Source: Haladaptatus sp. DJG-WS-42 (GTDB taxonomy: Archaea > Halobacteriota > Halobacteria > Halobacteriales > Halococcaceae). From it: DNA of 64,000 bases. Where the stretch lies: positions 2,348,422-2,412,421 of the forward strand of contig NZ_CP147243.1 of the NCBI RefSeq assembly GCF_037198285.1, given 5' to 3'. Below the pieces are notes generated by a model. It was not told the origin of the DNA. It made no database searches and saw only the letters and a program-made list of their open reading frames with translations. Both the position numbers and the translations under genes were made by a program. Below, one piece after another: positions 24,885-33,024 of this stretch. Positions within the stretch are counted from its first letter, which is position 1. Every line of letters starts with the position of its first letter.

Positions 24885-25733
24885 TCAGTCTGCGAGTGCG
24901 GCTTCGAGCCGGTCGATGAGGCGAGAATTGCCGACGTGAACCGGCACGCGCTGGTGGAGGTCGGTCGCCTCGACCGAGAGCAGCGACTGGGTTCCATCGG
25001 AGGAACGGCCACCCGCGGCTTCTACGATGTAGGCGATTGGGTTCCCTTCGAACTGCAGGCGGAGTTTCCCCTCCGGGCGCGAGCGCAGGCCGGGGTAGGC
25101 GAAGATGCCACCGTACGTGAGCACCTGATTCACGTCGCCAATCATCGCCCCGCCGTAGCGCAGTTTCAGCTCTTGTTCTATCTCGCGGGCGAACTCGGTG
25201 AACGCGGGCGTCCACTCGGAGACGCGCCCGCCGAAGCCGTAGGTGACTGGCTCGTCGGGGAGCGTGATGTCCTCGCGGACGACGCGCTTTTCGCCGTCTT
25301 CGACGATGTACTCGGTCACGCTGTCATCTGTGGCCACAATCATCGTCGTGATGGGGCCAAAGAGGACGTAGGCGGCCGCGACGAGGTCGTGTCCACTCGC
25401 GGGGAGCGGCGCGTCATAGACGCCGAGAATCGTCCCCATCGTGTTGTTGGACTTGAGGTTCGAGGACCCGTCAAGGGGGTCACAGGCGAGGTGATACCCG
25501 GCCGCGACGGGGTTTCCGTCGATTTCGTCGCGCTCTTCTGAGGCGTAGGTCGCAACACCGTCGAGCGAGAGCAGGCGCTCGCTGAGGAGGTCGTCCGCGT
25601 AGAGGTCGGCCGCGAGTTGGGCCTCGCCCGACGGATTCTCCGCTGCTTCGTAGGTGCGCCGTCCGGTTAGCCCCGCACGGATATCGGGGGCCGTCTCGGC
25701 GACGGTGTCGATGATGCGCGCGAGTGTGCTCAT
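24885..25733 (-). CDS. fbp: class I fructose-1,6-bisphosphatase
   Basis: A 282-residue gluconeogenic phosphatase. The metal and phosphate signature DPLDGSSN is at 85-92 and the sugar-binding RYGGAMIGDVNQVLTYGGIF is in the C-terminal third, followed by the conserved EAAGGRSSDG. The start overlaps the stop of the aldolase gene upstream by 4 nt, so the two form an operon making fructose 6-phosphate from triose phosphates. It is shorter than bacterial enzymes (about 330), as usual in haloarchaea. Confidence 0.95.
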   Translation of the reverse strand: MSTLARIIDTVAETAPDIRAGLTGRRTYEAAENPSGEAQLAADLYADDLLSERLLSLDGVATYASEERDEIDGNPVAAGYHLACDPLDGSSNLKSNNTMGTILGVYDAPLPASGHDLVAAAYVLFGPITTMIVATDDSVTEYIVEDGEKRVVREDITLPDEPVTYGFGGRVSEWTPAFTEFAREIEQELKLRYGGAMIGDVNQVLTYGGIFAYPGLRSRPEGKLRLQFEGNPIAYIVEAAGGRSSDGTQSLLSVEATDLHQRVPVHVGNSRLIDRLEAALAD

Positions 25734-26515
25734 TCGAGGGCGGCTTCGACGGATTTGCCGTTGAAGATGAGCTCTTCGAGTGCGTCGAGGATGTGTTCTG
25801 GCTCCTCGCGCTGCCAGACGTTGCGGCCCACGGCGAGGCCCTTCGCGCCAGCGTTCATCGCGGAGTTGACCGTCGAGAGGAACTCCTCGTCTGAGGTCTT
25901 CGACCCGCCGCTCATGACGACTTTCGTCGCGCCTGCGGCCTTGACGGCGAGTTCCATGGCATCCTGGCTGCCTGGGTACTTGACCTTCGCAATGTCAGCG
26001 CCGACTTCGTGGGCGATGCGGGTCGCGTAGGCGATGGTGTTCGGTGAGGTGTCGTTTTTGAGTCCCTGTCCGCGTGGGTACGACCACATGACGACGGGGA
26101 GGTCGTACTCGCGGGCTTTCTCTTGGACGTCGCGGAACTCTTCGAACATCTCGACTTCGTGGTTCGACCCACTGTAGACGGTAAAGCCAACGGCGTCTGC
26201 GCCAATCTCTGCGGCGTAGTCCACAGAGCAGTTGACTGGCGAGTCTGGCTCGCCCATCCAGAGGTTCGAGGTGCCGTTCATTTTGACGAGGAGGTTCACG
26301 TCGTCCTCGTAGGACGGGTAGTAGGCTTCTGCGAGCCCTTTCTGGACGGCAAAGGCACTCACTGCGTCGTGTGTTGCGATGTCGAACACCGTCTTGGGGT
26401 CCATCCGCTCTGGGACGTCGGTGAAGTCCACCGGACCGTGTTCGAGACCGTGGTCGTACGCGAGAATGAGTGACTTTCCATCCCGGATAATTGGGGAGTC
26501 GTCAACCGGAATCAT
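25730..26515 (-). CDS. archaeal class I fructose-bisphosphate aldolase (DhnA family)
   Basis: A 261-residue Schiff-base aldolase of the archaeal type. It has the opening LILAYDHGLEHGP (about 17-29), the AYATRIAHEVGADIAKVKYPGS segment carrying the expected active-site lysine, and the phosphate loop MSGGSKTSDEE. Upstream an ATTAAGC TATA-like element (minus strand, 26540-26546) is about 27 nt before the ATG, giving a leaderless transcript. It is the first gene of an operon with fbp and would work in gluconeogenesis. Confidence 0.94.
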   Translation of the reverse strand: MIPVDDSPIIRDGKSLILAYDHGLEHGPVDFTDVPERMDPKTVFDIATHDAVSAFAVQKGLAEAYYPSYEDDVNLLVKMNGTSNLWMGEPDSPVNCSVDYAAEIGADAVGFTVYSGSNHEVEMFEEFRDVQEKAREYDLPVVMWSYPRGQGLKNDTSPNTIAYATRIAHEVGADIAKVKYPGSQDAMELAVKAAGATKVVMSGGSKTSDEEFLSTVNSAMNAGAKGLAVGRNVWQREEPEHILDALEELIFNGKSVEAALE

Positions 26516-26589
26516 ACGGCTAAAACTGGGGTGACTTTGCTTAATAGTCTATTGGGTCGAGTTGTGCCGTATGCCCACGTATCCCACGC

Positions 26590-26904
26590 CTACGCGCCCG
26601 AATCCAACTGTCGCCAATCGTCGCGTCTGAGCCGGTCGATTGTCGCTTCGACGGTGTCGCGTGGCACCTCAAAAAAGCGGAGCCGACCAACCGGCGTTCT
26701 GAACTTGATGACACAGGAGTGTTCGGTGAGCGTGTACGCGGTGAGCGACTTCCCAGAGCCGTGGCGCAGTGAGACGAACTGGTCTGTCGGTGCGTTCTCG
26801 GTCAGATATTCGCCCAACTCACAGCTCAGCCGGTGGGCAGACTCAATGTCAAACGGAGCGACATCGTGCCCAAAAACGTGGTCGCGCACACCATGCGATG
26901 CCAT
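26590..26904 (-). CDS. hypothetical haloarchaeal protein, 104 residues
   Basis: A soluble 104-residue protein with no motif I recognise. It is rich in His, Arg and acidic residues, and its C-terminal half (SCVIKFRTPVGRLRFFEVPRD) looks like a small beta-rich domain. TTTATA on the minus strand at 26930-26936 is 27-30 nt before the ATG, and codon usage is like its neighbours', so I consider it real. It is divergent from the hydroxyacyl-CoA dehydrogenase gene. Confidence 0.65.
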   Translation of the reverse strand: MASHGVRDHVFGHDVAPFDIESAHRLSCELGEYLTENAPTDQFVSLRHGSGKSLTAYTLTEHSCVIKFRTPVGRLRFFEVPRDTVEATIDRLRRDDWRQLDSGA

Positions 26905-27025
26905 GAATTACCATAGTCGGTTCGTTCGCTATAAATTATGGTATTCGTGGACACGCCTGCCAGTTTGTGCGACTGTCTCCCACGACTTCGGCACGTTTAC
27001 ACCCCCTGCCGAGAGTGGTTCTCGT

Positions 27026-27883
27026 ATGCGCGGAATGGACGACATCAACACGATTGGCGTGATTGGCGCGGGAACCATGGGCAACGGGATAACGCAGGTT
27101 GCGGCCGCCTCGGGCTACGACGTCGTGATGCGCGACATCAAAGACGAGTTCGTCGAGCGCGGGCTGTCAGCCATCGACGACTCGCTCAGCCGCTTCGTCT
27201 CGAAAGAGAAACTGAGCGAAGCCGAGAAAGACGCTGCAATTGACCGCATCACGGGTACGACCGAGTTCGAGGACCTCGCAGACTGCGACCTCGTCATCGA
27301 AGCCGCCGTCGAGAACATGGAGGTCAAACAGGACATCTTCTCTGACTTAGACGACCTCATGCCCGAAGACGTGGTCCTCGCCACGAACACGAGCACGCTG
27401 TCGATTACGACCATCGCAAGCGCCACGGAGCGCCCAGAGCAGGTCGTTGGCCTCCACTTCATGAACCCGGTTCCCATCATGACGGGCGTCGAAGTCGTCA
27501 TCGGCGAGAAGACGAGCCCCGAAGTCGGGGAACTCGCCCACGAACTCTCTGAAAAACTCGGCAAGGAGACGTGGGAATCCGACGACAAGCCGGGGTTCAT
27601 CACCAACCGCATCCTCATGCCGTGGCTGAACGAGGGCATCCGGGCCTACGACGAAGGTCTCGGCACGAAAGAGGACATTGACAAGGGCATGACCCTCGGC
27701 ACGAACGTCCCGATGGGGCCGCTCCAACTCGCAGACCACATCGGTCTCGACGTGTGTCTGCACGCGAGCGAGACGCTGTTCGAAGAACTCGGCGACCGTT
27801 ACAAGCCAGCGTATCTGTTAAAGCGCAAAGTCGCTGCGGGCGACCTTGGCAAAAAGACCGGACAGGGCTTCTACGAGTACTGA
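27026..27883 (+). CDS. 3-hydroxyacyl-CoA (3-hydroxybutyryl-CoA) dehydrogenase
   Basis: A 285-residue NAD(P) enzyme oxidising 3-hydroxyacyl-CoA to 3-oxoacyl-CoA. The Rossmann loop GVIGAGTMGNG is at 11-21, and the catalytic and CoA segments include LATNTSTLSITTIA, GLHFMNPVPIM (active-site His) and KPGFITNRILMPWLNEGI. The ATG at 27026 was selected because it starts at the Rossmann strand; the long upstream frame is not protein-like. It converges on the glycosyltransferase gene with a 13-nt overlap. With the acyl-CoA dehydrogenase and hydratase in this window it forms part of a beta-oxidation-like set, though not one operon. Confidence 0.94.
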   Translation: MRGMDDINTIGVIGAGTMGNGITQVAAASGYDVVMRDIKDEFVERGLSAIDDSLSRFVSKEKLSEAEKDAAIDRITGTTEFEDLADCDLVIEAAVENMEVKQDIFSDLDDLMPEDVVLATNTSTLSITTIASATERPEQVVGLHFMNPVPIMTGVEVVIGEKTSPEVGELAHELSEKLGKETWESDDKPGFITNRILMPWLNEGIRAYDEGLGTKEDIDKGMTLGTNVPMGPLQLADHIGLDVCLHASETLFEELGDRYKPAYLLKRKVAAGDLGKKTGQGFYEY

Positions 27884-28989
27884 GCCAGTTCGCGTTCGTA
27901 CACGTCTAACAGCTGGTCAACCGCCGCTTCGACGCTGATCTGGTCGCGGCGGTTGACGCAATTTTCGCTCAGTTCTGCATTGTTTTCGAGCGCTTGCTCT
28001 ATCCCCGCGCTGAAGCCTGCGATGTCACCCGGTTCGAAGTGATAGCCGGTCACACCATCGATGACCGTGTCTTCGAGCGCTCCGGCGTTTACGCCCACGA
28101 CGGGCGTCCCGGCGGCATTCGCTTCGAGCGCGACGATGCCCTGCGTTTCCACCGGACTCGGGAACGCAAACACGTCGAGGGCGGCGTAGAACGACGGGAG
28201 GTCTTCGCGGTCGAGGAAGCCGAGGAAGCGAATGTCCATGTCCATGTCTTCGGCGCGGGCTTCGAGCGTTTCGCGGGCGGGGCCGTCGCCGCCGAAGACG
28301 ACGGTCACGTCCAGCCCGGCCACCGCGTCGAGAATGGAGGTGAGCGACTTCTCGAAGCCGTGGCGTCCGGTGTAGCCAACGAGCGGCTGGTCTGGGTCGA
28401 TGCCGTGTTTGTGTCGAAACTCCGCACCGTCGGTGGGGCGAAACGTCTCGATGTCAACGCCGTTCGGGACGACTTCGACCCGGCTCTCGATGCCGACTTC
28501 GTCGGTCAGATGCCGTTTTGTGTCCTCGCTCGGGACGAGCACGGTGTCTGCGTGGCCGAAAAACCAGCGTTCGTAAGATTCCGCGATGCGACCAAGGCCG
28601 TTCGAGAGAAATTCGCGTTGGGCAAGGTAGTCTGCGTACTCGCTCGTTGGCGTGTGATACGACGTGATGAACGGTGCGTCCACCTCACGCGAGAGCCGAA
28701 GCCCGCCAAGCCCGAGTGAAAACGGCGTGTGGGCGTGGACGATGTCTACGTCGGAAACGGCAGACGGTACGGAGGGCGTGCCGAGATAAAAGCCGTCGTA
28801 GAAGGGGAACGGAAGGCTACGAACCGCATGTTCGCCCTGGTCGGGGCTGTAGCCGCGCGCTTTGGGAAACACGATGTCCATGCGCCCGCCGCGGGCAAGC
28901 CAGCGTTCGCGCCACGTTTTGACCGTATACGTGACCCCGTTGACCGTGGGTAGGTAGGTGTCCGTGAACGCGGCGACCCGGGGCATCAT
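27871..28989 (-). CDS. GT4 family glycosyltransferase
   Basis: A 372-residue retaining glycosyltransferase with two Rossmann domains. N-terminal domain: FTDTYLPTVNGVTYTV, the start typical of diacylglycerol glucosyltransferases and trehalose-type GT4 enzymes. C-terminal domain: YTGRHGFEKSL and the nucleotide-sugar site PSPVETQGIVALEANAAGTPVV with the E(x7)E pattern. It could glycosylate membrane lipids or the surface; acceptor and sugar are unknown. It lies 24 bp after a second GT4 gene on the same strand, so they are probably cotranscribed. Confidence 0.9.
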   Translation of the reverse strand: MMPRVAAFTDTYLPTVNGVTYTVKTWRERWLARGGRMDIVFPKARGYSPDQGEHAVRSLPFPFYDGFYLGTPSVPSAVSDVDIVHAHTPFSLGLGGLRLSREVDAPFITSYHTPTSEYADYLAQREFLSNGLGRIAESYERWFFGHADTVLVPSEDTKRHLTDEVGIESRVEVVPNGVDIETFRPTDGAEFRHKHGIDPDQPLVGYTGRHGFEKSLTSILDAVAGLDVTVVFGGDGPARETLEARAEDMDMDIRFLGFLDREDLPSFYAALDVFAFPSPVETQGIVALEANAAGTPVVGVNAGALEDTVIDGVTGYHFEPGDIAGFSAGIEQALENNAELSENCVNRRDQISVEAAVDQLLDVYERELAQYS

Positions 28990-29013
28990 TTCTCACCCTT
29001 GTCCAGCCGAGAC

Positions 29014-30066
29014 TTAATGGTTTGTGACATCACGATAGATTGTAAGAAGCTCGGTTGCGACGCGGTCTAATCCGTGTTCGGCAGCCGTCTGTCTCGCGTT
29101 TTCGCCGAGTTGTTTTCGAAGTTCTGGTTCTGCTGCCAGTCTGTCAAGTGCCTCGCGGAACTCCGCGTGGGTCGAACACTTGAGACAGTCTTCGCCGTGG
29201 GTGTAGAACTCAGAGAAGACAGGAATGTCGCGGATAACGACCGCCTTGCCACAGGCCATCGCCTCGAGGACGGCGATGCCCTGATTCTCGTTTTTCGTCG
29301 GGAACAGATACACGTCGCCCGCACCGTACGCGCCGCGAATGTCGTCCACCCACCCGGTGAACGTGACGTTTGCTGGCGGGTTGTTCACCCACTCGGTGAC
29401 GGTTGCGCTCGCCTGCGGGCCGGTGTCGTAGGTGCCGAACCATGCGAAGTCGTACTCGGTCTCTTCTGCGAGTTCGCAGAACGTCGTGAGGCCTTTTCGC
29501 TCGAAGACGCTCCCGACGGCGAAAACGACCATTCCGGAGAGGTCGTATTTGTCCCGATACTCCTCGCGCAACTCTTCGTGTCCTTCGAGTGCCTCCGTGT
29601 CCACGCCGTTCGTAATCGGGCGAATCGGGGCGGTTACAGGGTACGATTCGAGGATGTCCTTCGTGAACTCGCTTGGGCAGAGCACGAGGTCTGCCTGGGA
29701 GTAAAACCACTGCAGGTAGCGCGCGAGAACCGGTGCGGCGAGATTCGACCCACGAAAGCTCTCTGCGAAGTCTTCGCCCGTCGTGTGGGCGTGCAAAACG
29801 AGTGGAATGCCCTTCGATTTCGCCCGTCTGGCAAGCGCGAGCGAAACTGGGCCAATCGTGTTCAGGTGCACAAGGTCTACCGATTCGAGCAACGGACCAC
29901 CGTGGAGCGCGCTCCTGAGTCCGCGGTCTACGTTTCCACCCACCCACGGGGAGGTGATGACCTCTATGTCGGTCTGTTCGAGAGCCGCGCGTTGCTGGTC
30001 GGTTGCGGTGCCAATCCCGCTCCGCGCTAGCGCCGATTCCAGTTCAAGATAGTTGAGCGCGCGCAC
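29014..30066 (-). CDS. GT4 family glycosyltransferase
   Basis: A 350-residue glycosyltransferase starting at a GTG (30066) with sequence beginning as RALNYLELESALARSGIGTA. The sugar-nucleotide domain has FAVGSVFERKGLTTF and PTKNENQGIAVLEAMACGKAVV, the E(x7)E donor site of GT4. I chose the GTG because the upstream open frame has no family similarity and begins over the promoter of the RNase P gene. It is the first gene of a two-gene unit. The pair suggests sequential additions to one glycan or glycolipid. Confidence 0.88.
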   Translation of the reverse strand: MRALNYLELESALARSGIGTATDQQRAALEQTDIEVITSPWVGGNVDRGLRSALHGGPLLESVDLVHLNTIGPVSLALARRAKSKGIPLVLHAHTTGEDFAESFRGSNLAAPVLARYLQWFYSQADLVLCPSEFTKDILESYPVTAPIRPITNGVDTEALEGHEELREEYRDKYDLSGMVVFAVGSVFERKGLTTFCELAEETEYDFAWFGTYDTGPQASATVTEWVNNPPANVTFTGWVDDIRGAYGAGDVYLFPTKNENQGIAVLEAMACGKAVVIRDIPVFSEFYTHGEDCLKCSTHAEFREALDRLAAEPELRKQLGENARQTAAEHGLDRVATELLTIYRDVTNH

Positions 30067-30239
30067 AGCAAAACCGACCCACGGATGCCGATTAACTGTT
30101 GCGGTAACAGCGGTTAATAATCCCGTCAATCGGAATCTATTTATATGCAACAACAAATCATTTCGCTTGGGGCAACACAGGAGCTTTTCTTTCCTTTGTG
30201 TTCGGCCCCGGAAACCCCCCACCCCACCCCTCGTTTCCG

Positions 30240-30515
30240 ATGACTACTATTGCCGAAGAGCGGATTGCGCGCTTGCACAACCTTTCGAGAGACGCCGTCA
30301 AAACCGGGCATGATGACCGGGCACGCGAGTACGTGAGACTGGCCAGACGTATCGCAGAGCGACACCGGTTGCGCCTCCCGCGGGAGTTCAAACGATTTAC
30401 GTGTGCCTCGTGCGACACATACCTCGTCCCCGGCCGCAACGCGCGTGTGCGATTACAAGATGGACACGTCGTCATCTCGTGTGAGTGTGGCCACCACGCA
30501 CGCCACCCATACTAA
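30240..30515 (+). CDS. rnp4: ribonuclease P protein component 4 (Rpp21/Rpr2)
   Basis: A 91-residue RNase P protein that helps the RNA subunit mature tRNA 5' ends. The N-terminal half is two helices (AEERIARLHNLSRDAV, then ARRIAERHRL); the C-terminal half is a zinc ribbon with CASC near 54-57 and CECG near 81-84, as in archaeal Rpp21. It begins an operon with yhbY and mscS. A TATA-like CTATTTATATG (about 30134-30144) is about 95 nt upstream, which would leave an unusually long leader. Confidence 0.93.
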   Translation: MTTIAEERIARLHNLSRDAVKTGHDDRAREYVRLARRIAERHRLRLPREFKRFTCASCDTYLVPGRNARVRLQDGHVVISCECGHHARHPY

Positions 30516-30597
30516 ACTGTTTTCCCTAACCTGACACCGGGCACGACGGCCATACCTCAATATTCACATAGCTCCGGTTAATAAAGCGCATAAGCCA

Positions 30598-30843
30598 ATG
30601 GTAAATCAAGACTTGCGGAAAGAAGCCCACGATGTCGAAGTCACCGTCTGGGTCGGCAAGAGCGGCCACGGTGCTGTCCTCGAAGAGCTGAAAACCCAGC
30701 TCCAAGACCGAAAGCTGGTGAAAGTCAAGTTCCTTCGCGCGTCGCGGGGCGGAACATCGGTCGAAGAGATGGCCGAAGAACTCGCGGAAAACGCCGGTGC
30801 AGAGGTCGTTGATACGCGGGGCAACACGGCGGTTTTCCACTAA
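30598..30843 (+). CDS. YhbY family RNA-binding protein (CRM domain)
   Basis: An 81-residue CRM/YhbY domain protein that binds RNA, linked to ribosome assembly in bacteria and to splicing in plants. It shows the WVGKSGHGAVLEELKTQL segment, in which the usual GxxG loop appears as GKSG, and the basic VKVKFLRASRGG. It follows the RNase P protein gene and runs directly into mscS, where TAA is immediately followed by ATG. The linkage to rnp4 supports a role in RNA metabolism. Confidence 0.92.
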   Translation: MVNQDLRKEAHDVEVTVWVGKSGHGAVLEELKTQLQDRKLVKVKFLRASRGGTSVEEMAEELAENAGAEVVDTRGNTAVFH

Positions 30844-31716
30844 ATGGTTAGCACACTTCCGATTTTCGAGCAGCTTCTTGGCGAGACGTACGGCCTCATC
30901 GCGACGCAGTTCGTGCTGTTCGTCGGCGCGTTCATCGCGGTGTTCCTGCTCGGAAAAATCATCGTCACCCCACTTTTCGACCGCGTGGTTCGCTCGCGGG
31001 GCTTAGACGAACACGCTCGCCAGCCGCTTCGTCGCCTCGTCTCGGTCATCGTCCTCTTTACGGCCATCTCCGTTGCCTTCGGCGCGGCTGGCTTCGGCAG
31101 CTTCCTCACCTCGTTGGCCACCATCGCGGCGGCCGCCACGCTCGCCATCGGCTTTGCGATGCAAGACGTCATCAAGAACTTCGTCGCGGGCATCTTCATC
31201 TACACGGACAAGCCGTTTCGCGTCGGTGACTGGATTGAGTGGGACAGCTACTCGGGAATCGTCGAAGACATCAGCTTGCGGGTCAGCCGCGTGCGCACGT
31301 TCGACAACGAACTGCTCACCGTTCCGAACTCGACGCTCACCGACGGCGTCATCAAGAACCCCGTCGCAAAGAACAAGCTTCGCCTGAAATTCGTCTTCGG
31401 CATCGGCTACGACGACGACATCGACGCGGCGACGAAAATCATCGTCGAGGAAGCCGAAAAACATGAGGGCATCATGAACGAACCAGCGCCGACGGTTCGC
31501 CTCACGGAACTCGCAGACTCGTACGTTGGCCTCCAGTCGCGCATCTGGATCGACAACCCGAGTCGCGCAGACTTCGTCAAGACGCGTGGTGAGTACATCA
31601 CGAACGTGAAAAATCGGTTCGACGAAGCGGACATCGAGATTCCGTACCCACAGCGCGACCTCTCTGGGGCTGTGGTTCTCCAGAACGGGTCTGACTTCGG
31701 CGCGGTCGAACAGTAG
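30844..31716 (+). CDS. MscS family mechanosensitive channel
   Basis: A 290-residue small-conductance mechanosensitive channel. It has three membrane helices (about 18-40, 58-78, 85-115), the third being the Gly/Ala-rich pore helix (TLAIGFAMQDVIKNFVAG), then the beta domain (PFRVGDWIEWDSYSGIVEDISL) and a mixed alpha/beta C-terminal domain. Such channels release osmolytes on hypo-osmotic shock. It is the third gene of the rnp4 operon and is followed by a T7 run (31724-31730). Confidence 0.95.
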   Translation: MVSTLPIFEQLLGETYGLIATQFVLFVGAFIAVFLLGKIIVTPLFDRVVRSRGLDEHARQPLRRLVSVIVLFTAISVAFGAAGFGSFLTSLATIAAAATLAIGFAMQDVIKNFVAGIFIYTDKPFRVGDWIEWDSYSGIVEDISLRVSRVRTFDNELLTVPNSTLTDGVIKNPVAKNKLRLKFVFGIGYDDDIDAATKIIVEEAEKHEGIMNEPAPTVRLTELADSYVGLQSRIWIDNPSRADFVKTRGEYITNVKNRFDEADIEIPYPQRDLSGAVVLQNGSDFGAVEQ

Positions 31717-31723
31717 GCACTCA

Positions 31724-31730
31724 TTTTTTT
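31724..31730 (+). terminator. T7 terminator of the rnp4-yhbY-mscS operon
   Basis: Seven consecutive T residues begin eight bases after the mscS stop. This is the longest T run at a gene end in the window and separates the operon from the oppositely directed SRP RNA gene. Confidence 0.6.
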
Positions 31731-31790
31731 ACTTTCCGAGCCAGCGACACACAGCGCAGCGGCTCAGGAACGTGAATACGGTATGAATGC

Positions 31791-32096
31791 GGACGGACGG
31801 AGTTGCCTGGCGTTCCAACACGGGGAATCCCGGTTGCCGCCTCCACCCCGCACCCCTTCGAGCGACAGGTGTCCACGAGTTCGCTGCTCGCTTCCGCGCC
31901 TGACGGGTTGCTCGCGGTTAACCACGGTGGGACGTCCCTGCAGACGTTCACCGAAAGACCGCTGTCCCCGAAGGACGAGGCTTCTACGTTGGCTCCCGGG
32001 GCCCGCGCCGGTCTGACCGGACGCACCCGTTGTTCGGTCCCCACTAAAGACCATAGCGTGGGTGACGAGCAGGGCCTAACTGCCCGACCTAGTCCA
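31791..32096 (-). ncRNA. ffs: 7S RNA of the signal recognition particle
   Basis: On the minus strand, a GC-rich, non-coding stretch of about 306 nt contains the universal SRP helix 8: GTCAGG, a GCGGAAGC tetraloop (GGAA), then GAGCAG, at about 31881-31906. This is the SRP54-binding site. The 5' part has the GGTCGGGCAGTTAGGCCC pattern expected of haloarchaeal 7S RNA. The length agrees with the usual 300-310 nt. SRP RNA with SRP19 and SRP54 targets nascent membrane and secreted proteins. The ends are estimated from the promoter and the loss of structure; either could shift by several bases. Confidence 0.9.
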
Positions 32097-32124
32097 GTTA
32101 TTTGATAACTGGTTCCGGCTTAAG
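32094..32124 (-). promoter_or_regulatory. SRP RNA promoter with a 19-base palindrome at the start site
   Basis: The minus-strand TATA-like CTTAAG at 32119-32124 is about 25 nt from the inferred SRP RNA start. Between them CCAGTTAT-TTG-ATAACTGG (32094-32112) is a perfect inverted repeat. Such symmetry at a constitutive RNA promoter is unexpected. It may be an operator or a 5' hairpin of the precursor. Confidence 0.55.
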
Positions 32125-32143
32125 GGCCTTTCGACTCTTGGCG

Positions 32144-32593
32144 CTAAAATAACTTGAGGGCGCGGGCGTACCACACGCCGCTCACGGGCACGCCGAGCGA
32201 GCAAAGCAGCACAATCCAGCGGTGATTCTCCATGAGCGTCGCGCCGAATGCACTCTCCACCGTCGTGAGACTGCCGAGCACGTCAATCGGCACGGCCACC
32301 GCCCAAAGCAGCGTCAAAAGCACCATGAACACGCCGAGTGCGCTCGTCGCCGCCGCGACCGTCACCGGCTCGGTGCGCTGTTTGTACCCGGCCACAAAGG
32401 CGATGAGCGTCACGAGCGCGAAGCCAGCCGCACCAAACACGCCAGCGAACCCACTCGTATAATAGACGGTCAGCCCGGAGGCTGCGCTCTCGGGCAAGAT
32501 GAGATAGGGTGCGAGAATCGCCACGAGAACGGCGATGTCAGCGGCGATACCGAGCAGGGGGGCGGGGGTGTGTACCTCGAACTCCTCAGCCAT
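32144..32593 (-). CDS. four-helix membrane protein (DUF7548-like)
   Basis: A 149-residue membrane protein with hydrophobic segments at about 13-33, 42-68, 78-103 and 125-145, and short charged ends. It starts at MAEEFEVHTPAPLLG; the frame upstream of that ATG is antisense to the coiled-coil gene. I associate it loosely with DUF7548. It is immediately upstream of the SRP RNA gene on the same strand. Function unknown. Confidence 0.7.
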   Translation of the reverse strand: MAEEFEVHTPAPLLGIAADIAVLVAILAPYLILPESAASGLTVYYTSGFAGVFGAAGFALVTLIAFVAGYKQRTEPVTVAAATSALGVFMVLLTLLWAVAVPIDVLGSLTTVESAFGATLMENHRWIVLLCSLGVPVSGVWYARALKLF

Positions 32594-32678
32594 TTTCGAA
32601 GAGTTGTCGGGGAGTCGAATTAAACGCCCCGTTCTCAAAGCCGCAACGCACAGGTAGTTCCGCCCCAAACGCCCGGCC

Positions 32679-32978
32679 ATGGGACTTGGTGGAACCGCAA
32701 AGAAGTTGCAGAAAGTCGCAGATACCGCAGAAGAGTTGTACAAGCGCCTCAACGAGTTGCGCGAACAGATTCTGGCGCTCAGACAACAGGTCGAATCGAC
32801 CGGCGAAAAAGTCGAGTCGGTGGAGGCCGACCTCAAACAACAGCGTGTCCTCTTAGAAGCACTCGCGGAGAAAGAGGGCCTCGACGTTGACGAACTGCTC
32901 GCGGAGGCCAAAGCAGCAGACGCTGAGCAAGAAGCGGCCACGACCCCCGCAGAAACGCCAGCGGAAAGTAGCGACTGA
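32679..32978 (+). CDS. coiled-coil protein (DUF5798 family)
   Basis: A 99-residue protein, nearly all alpha-helical, with heptad repeats from about 8 to 78 (KLQKVADTAEELYKRLNELR, then a second helix rich in Gln and Glu) and an Ala/Thr/Pro/Glu-rich tail. It matches the haloarchaeal DUF5798 family. A coiled coil of this size suggests a scaffolding or filament-associated role, but nothing specific can be said. It is divergent from the four-helix membrane protein gene. Confidence 0.82.
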   Translation: MGLGGTAKKLQKVADTAEELYKRLNELREQILALRQQVESTGEKVESVEADLKQQRVLLEALAEKEGLDVDELLAEAKAADAEQEAATTPAETPAESSD

Positions 32979-33024
32979 CTGGCAAAACGTGCCGATTTAA
33001 TTGGTCGGGTGCGAACCACCGGCT

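Noticed and set aside
24820-25215. Extension of the carboxyltransferase frame to 704 codons
   Set aside because: The extra codons run antisense to fbp and are Arg/Pro-rich; the ATG at 24819 starts the recognisable N-terminal module.
30092-30117. Imperfect dyad TTAACTGTT...AACAGCGGTTAA between the glycosyltransferase and RNase P genes
   Set aside because: Arms are interrupted and no TATA box is at a fitting distance on either strand, so I do not call it an operator.
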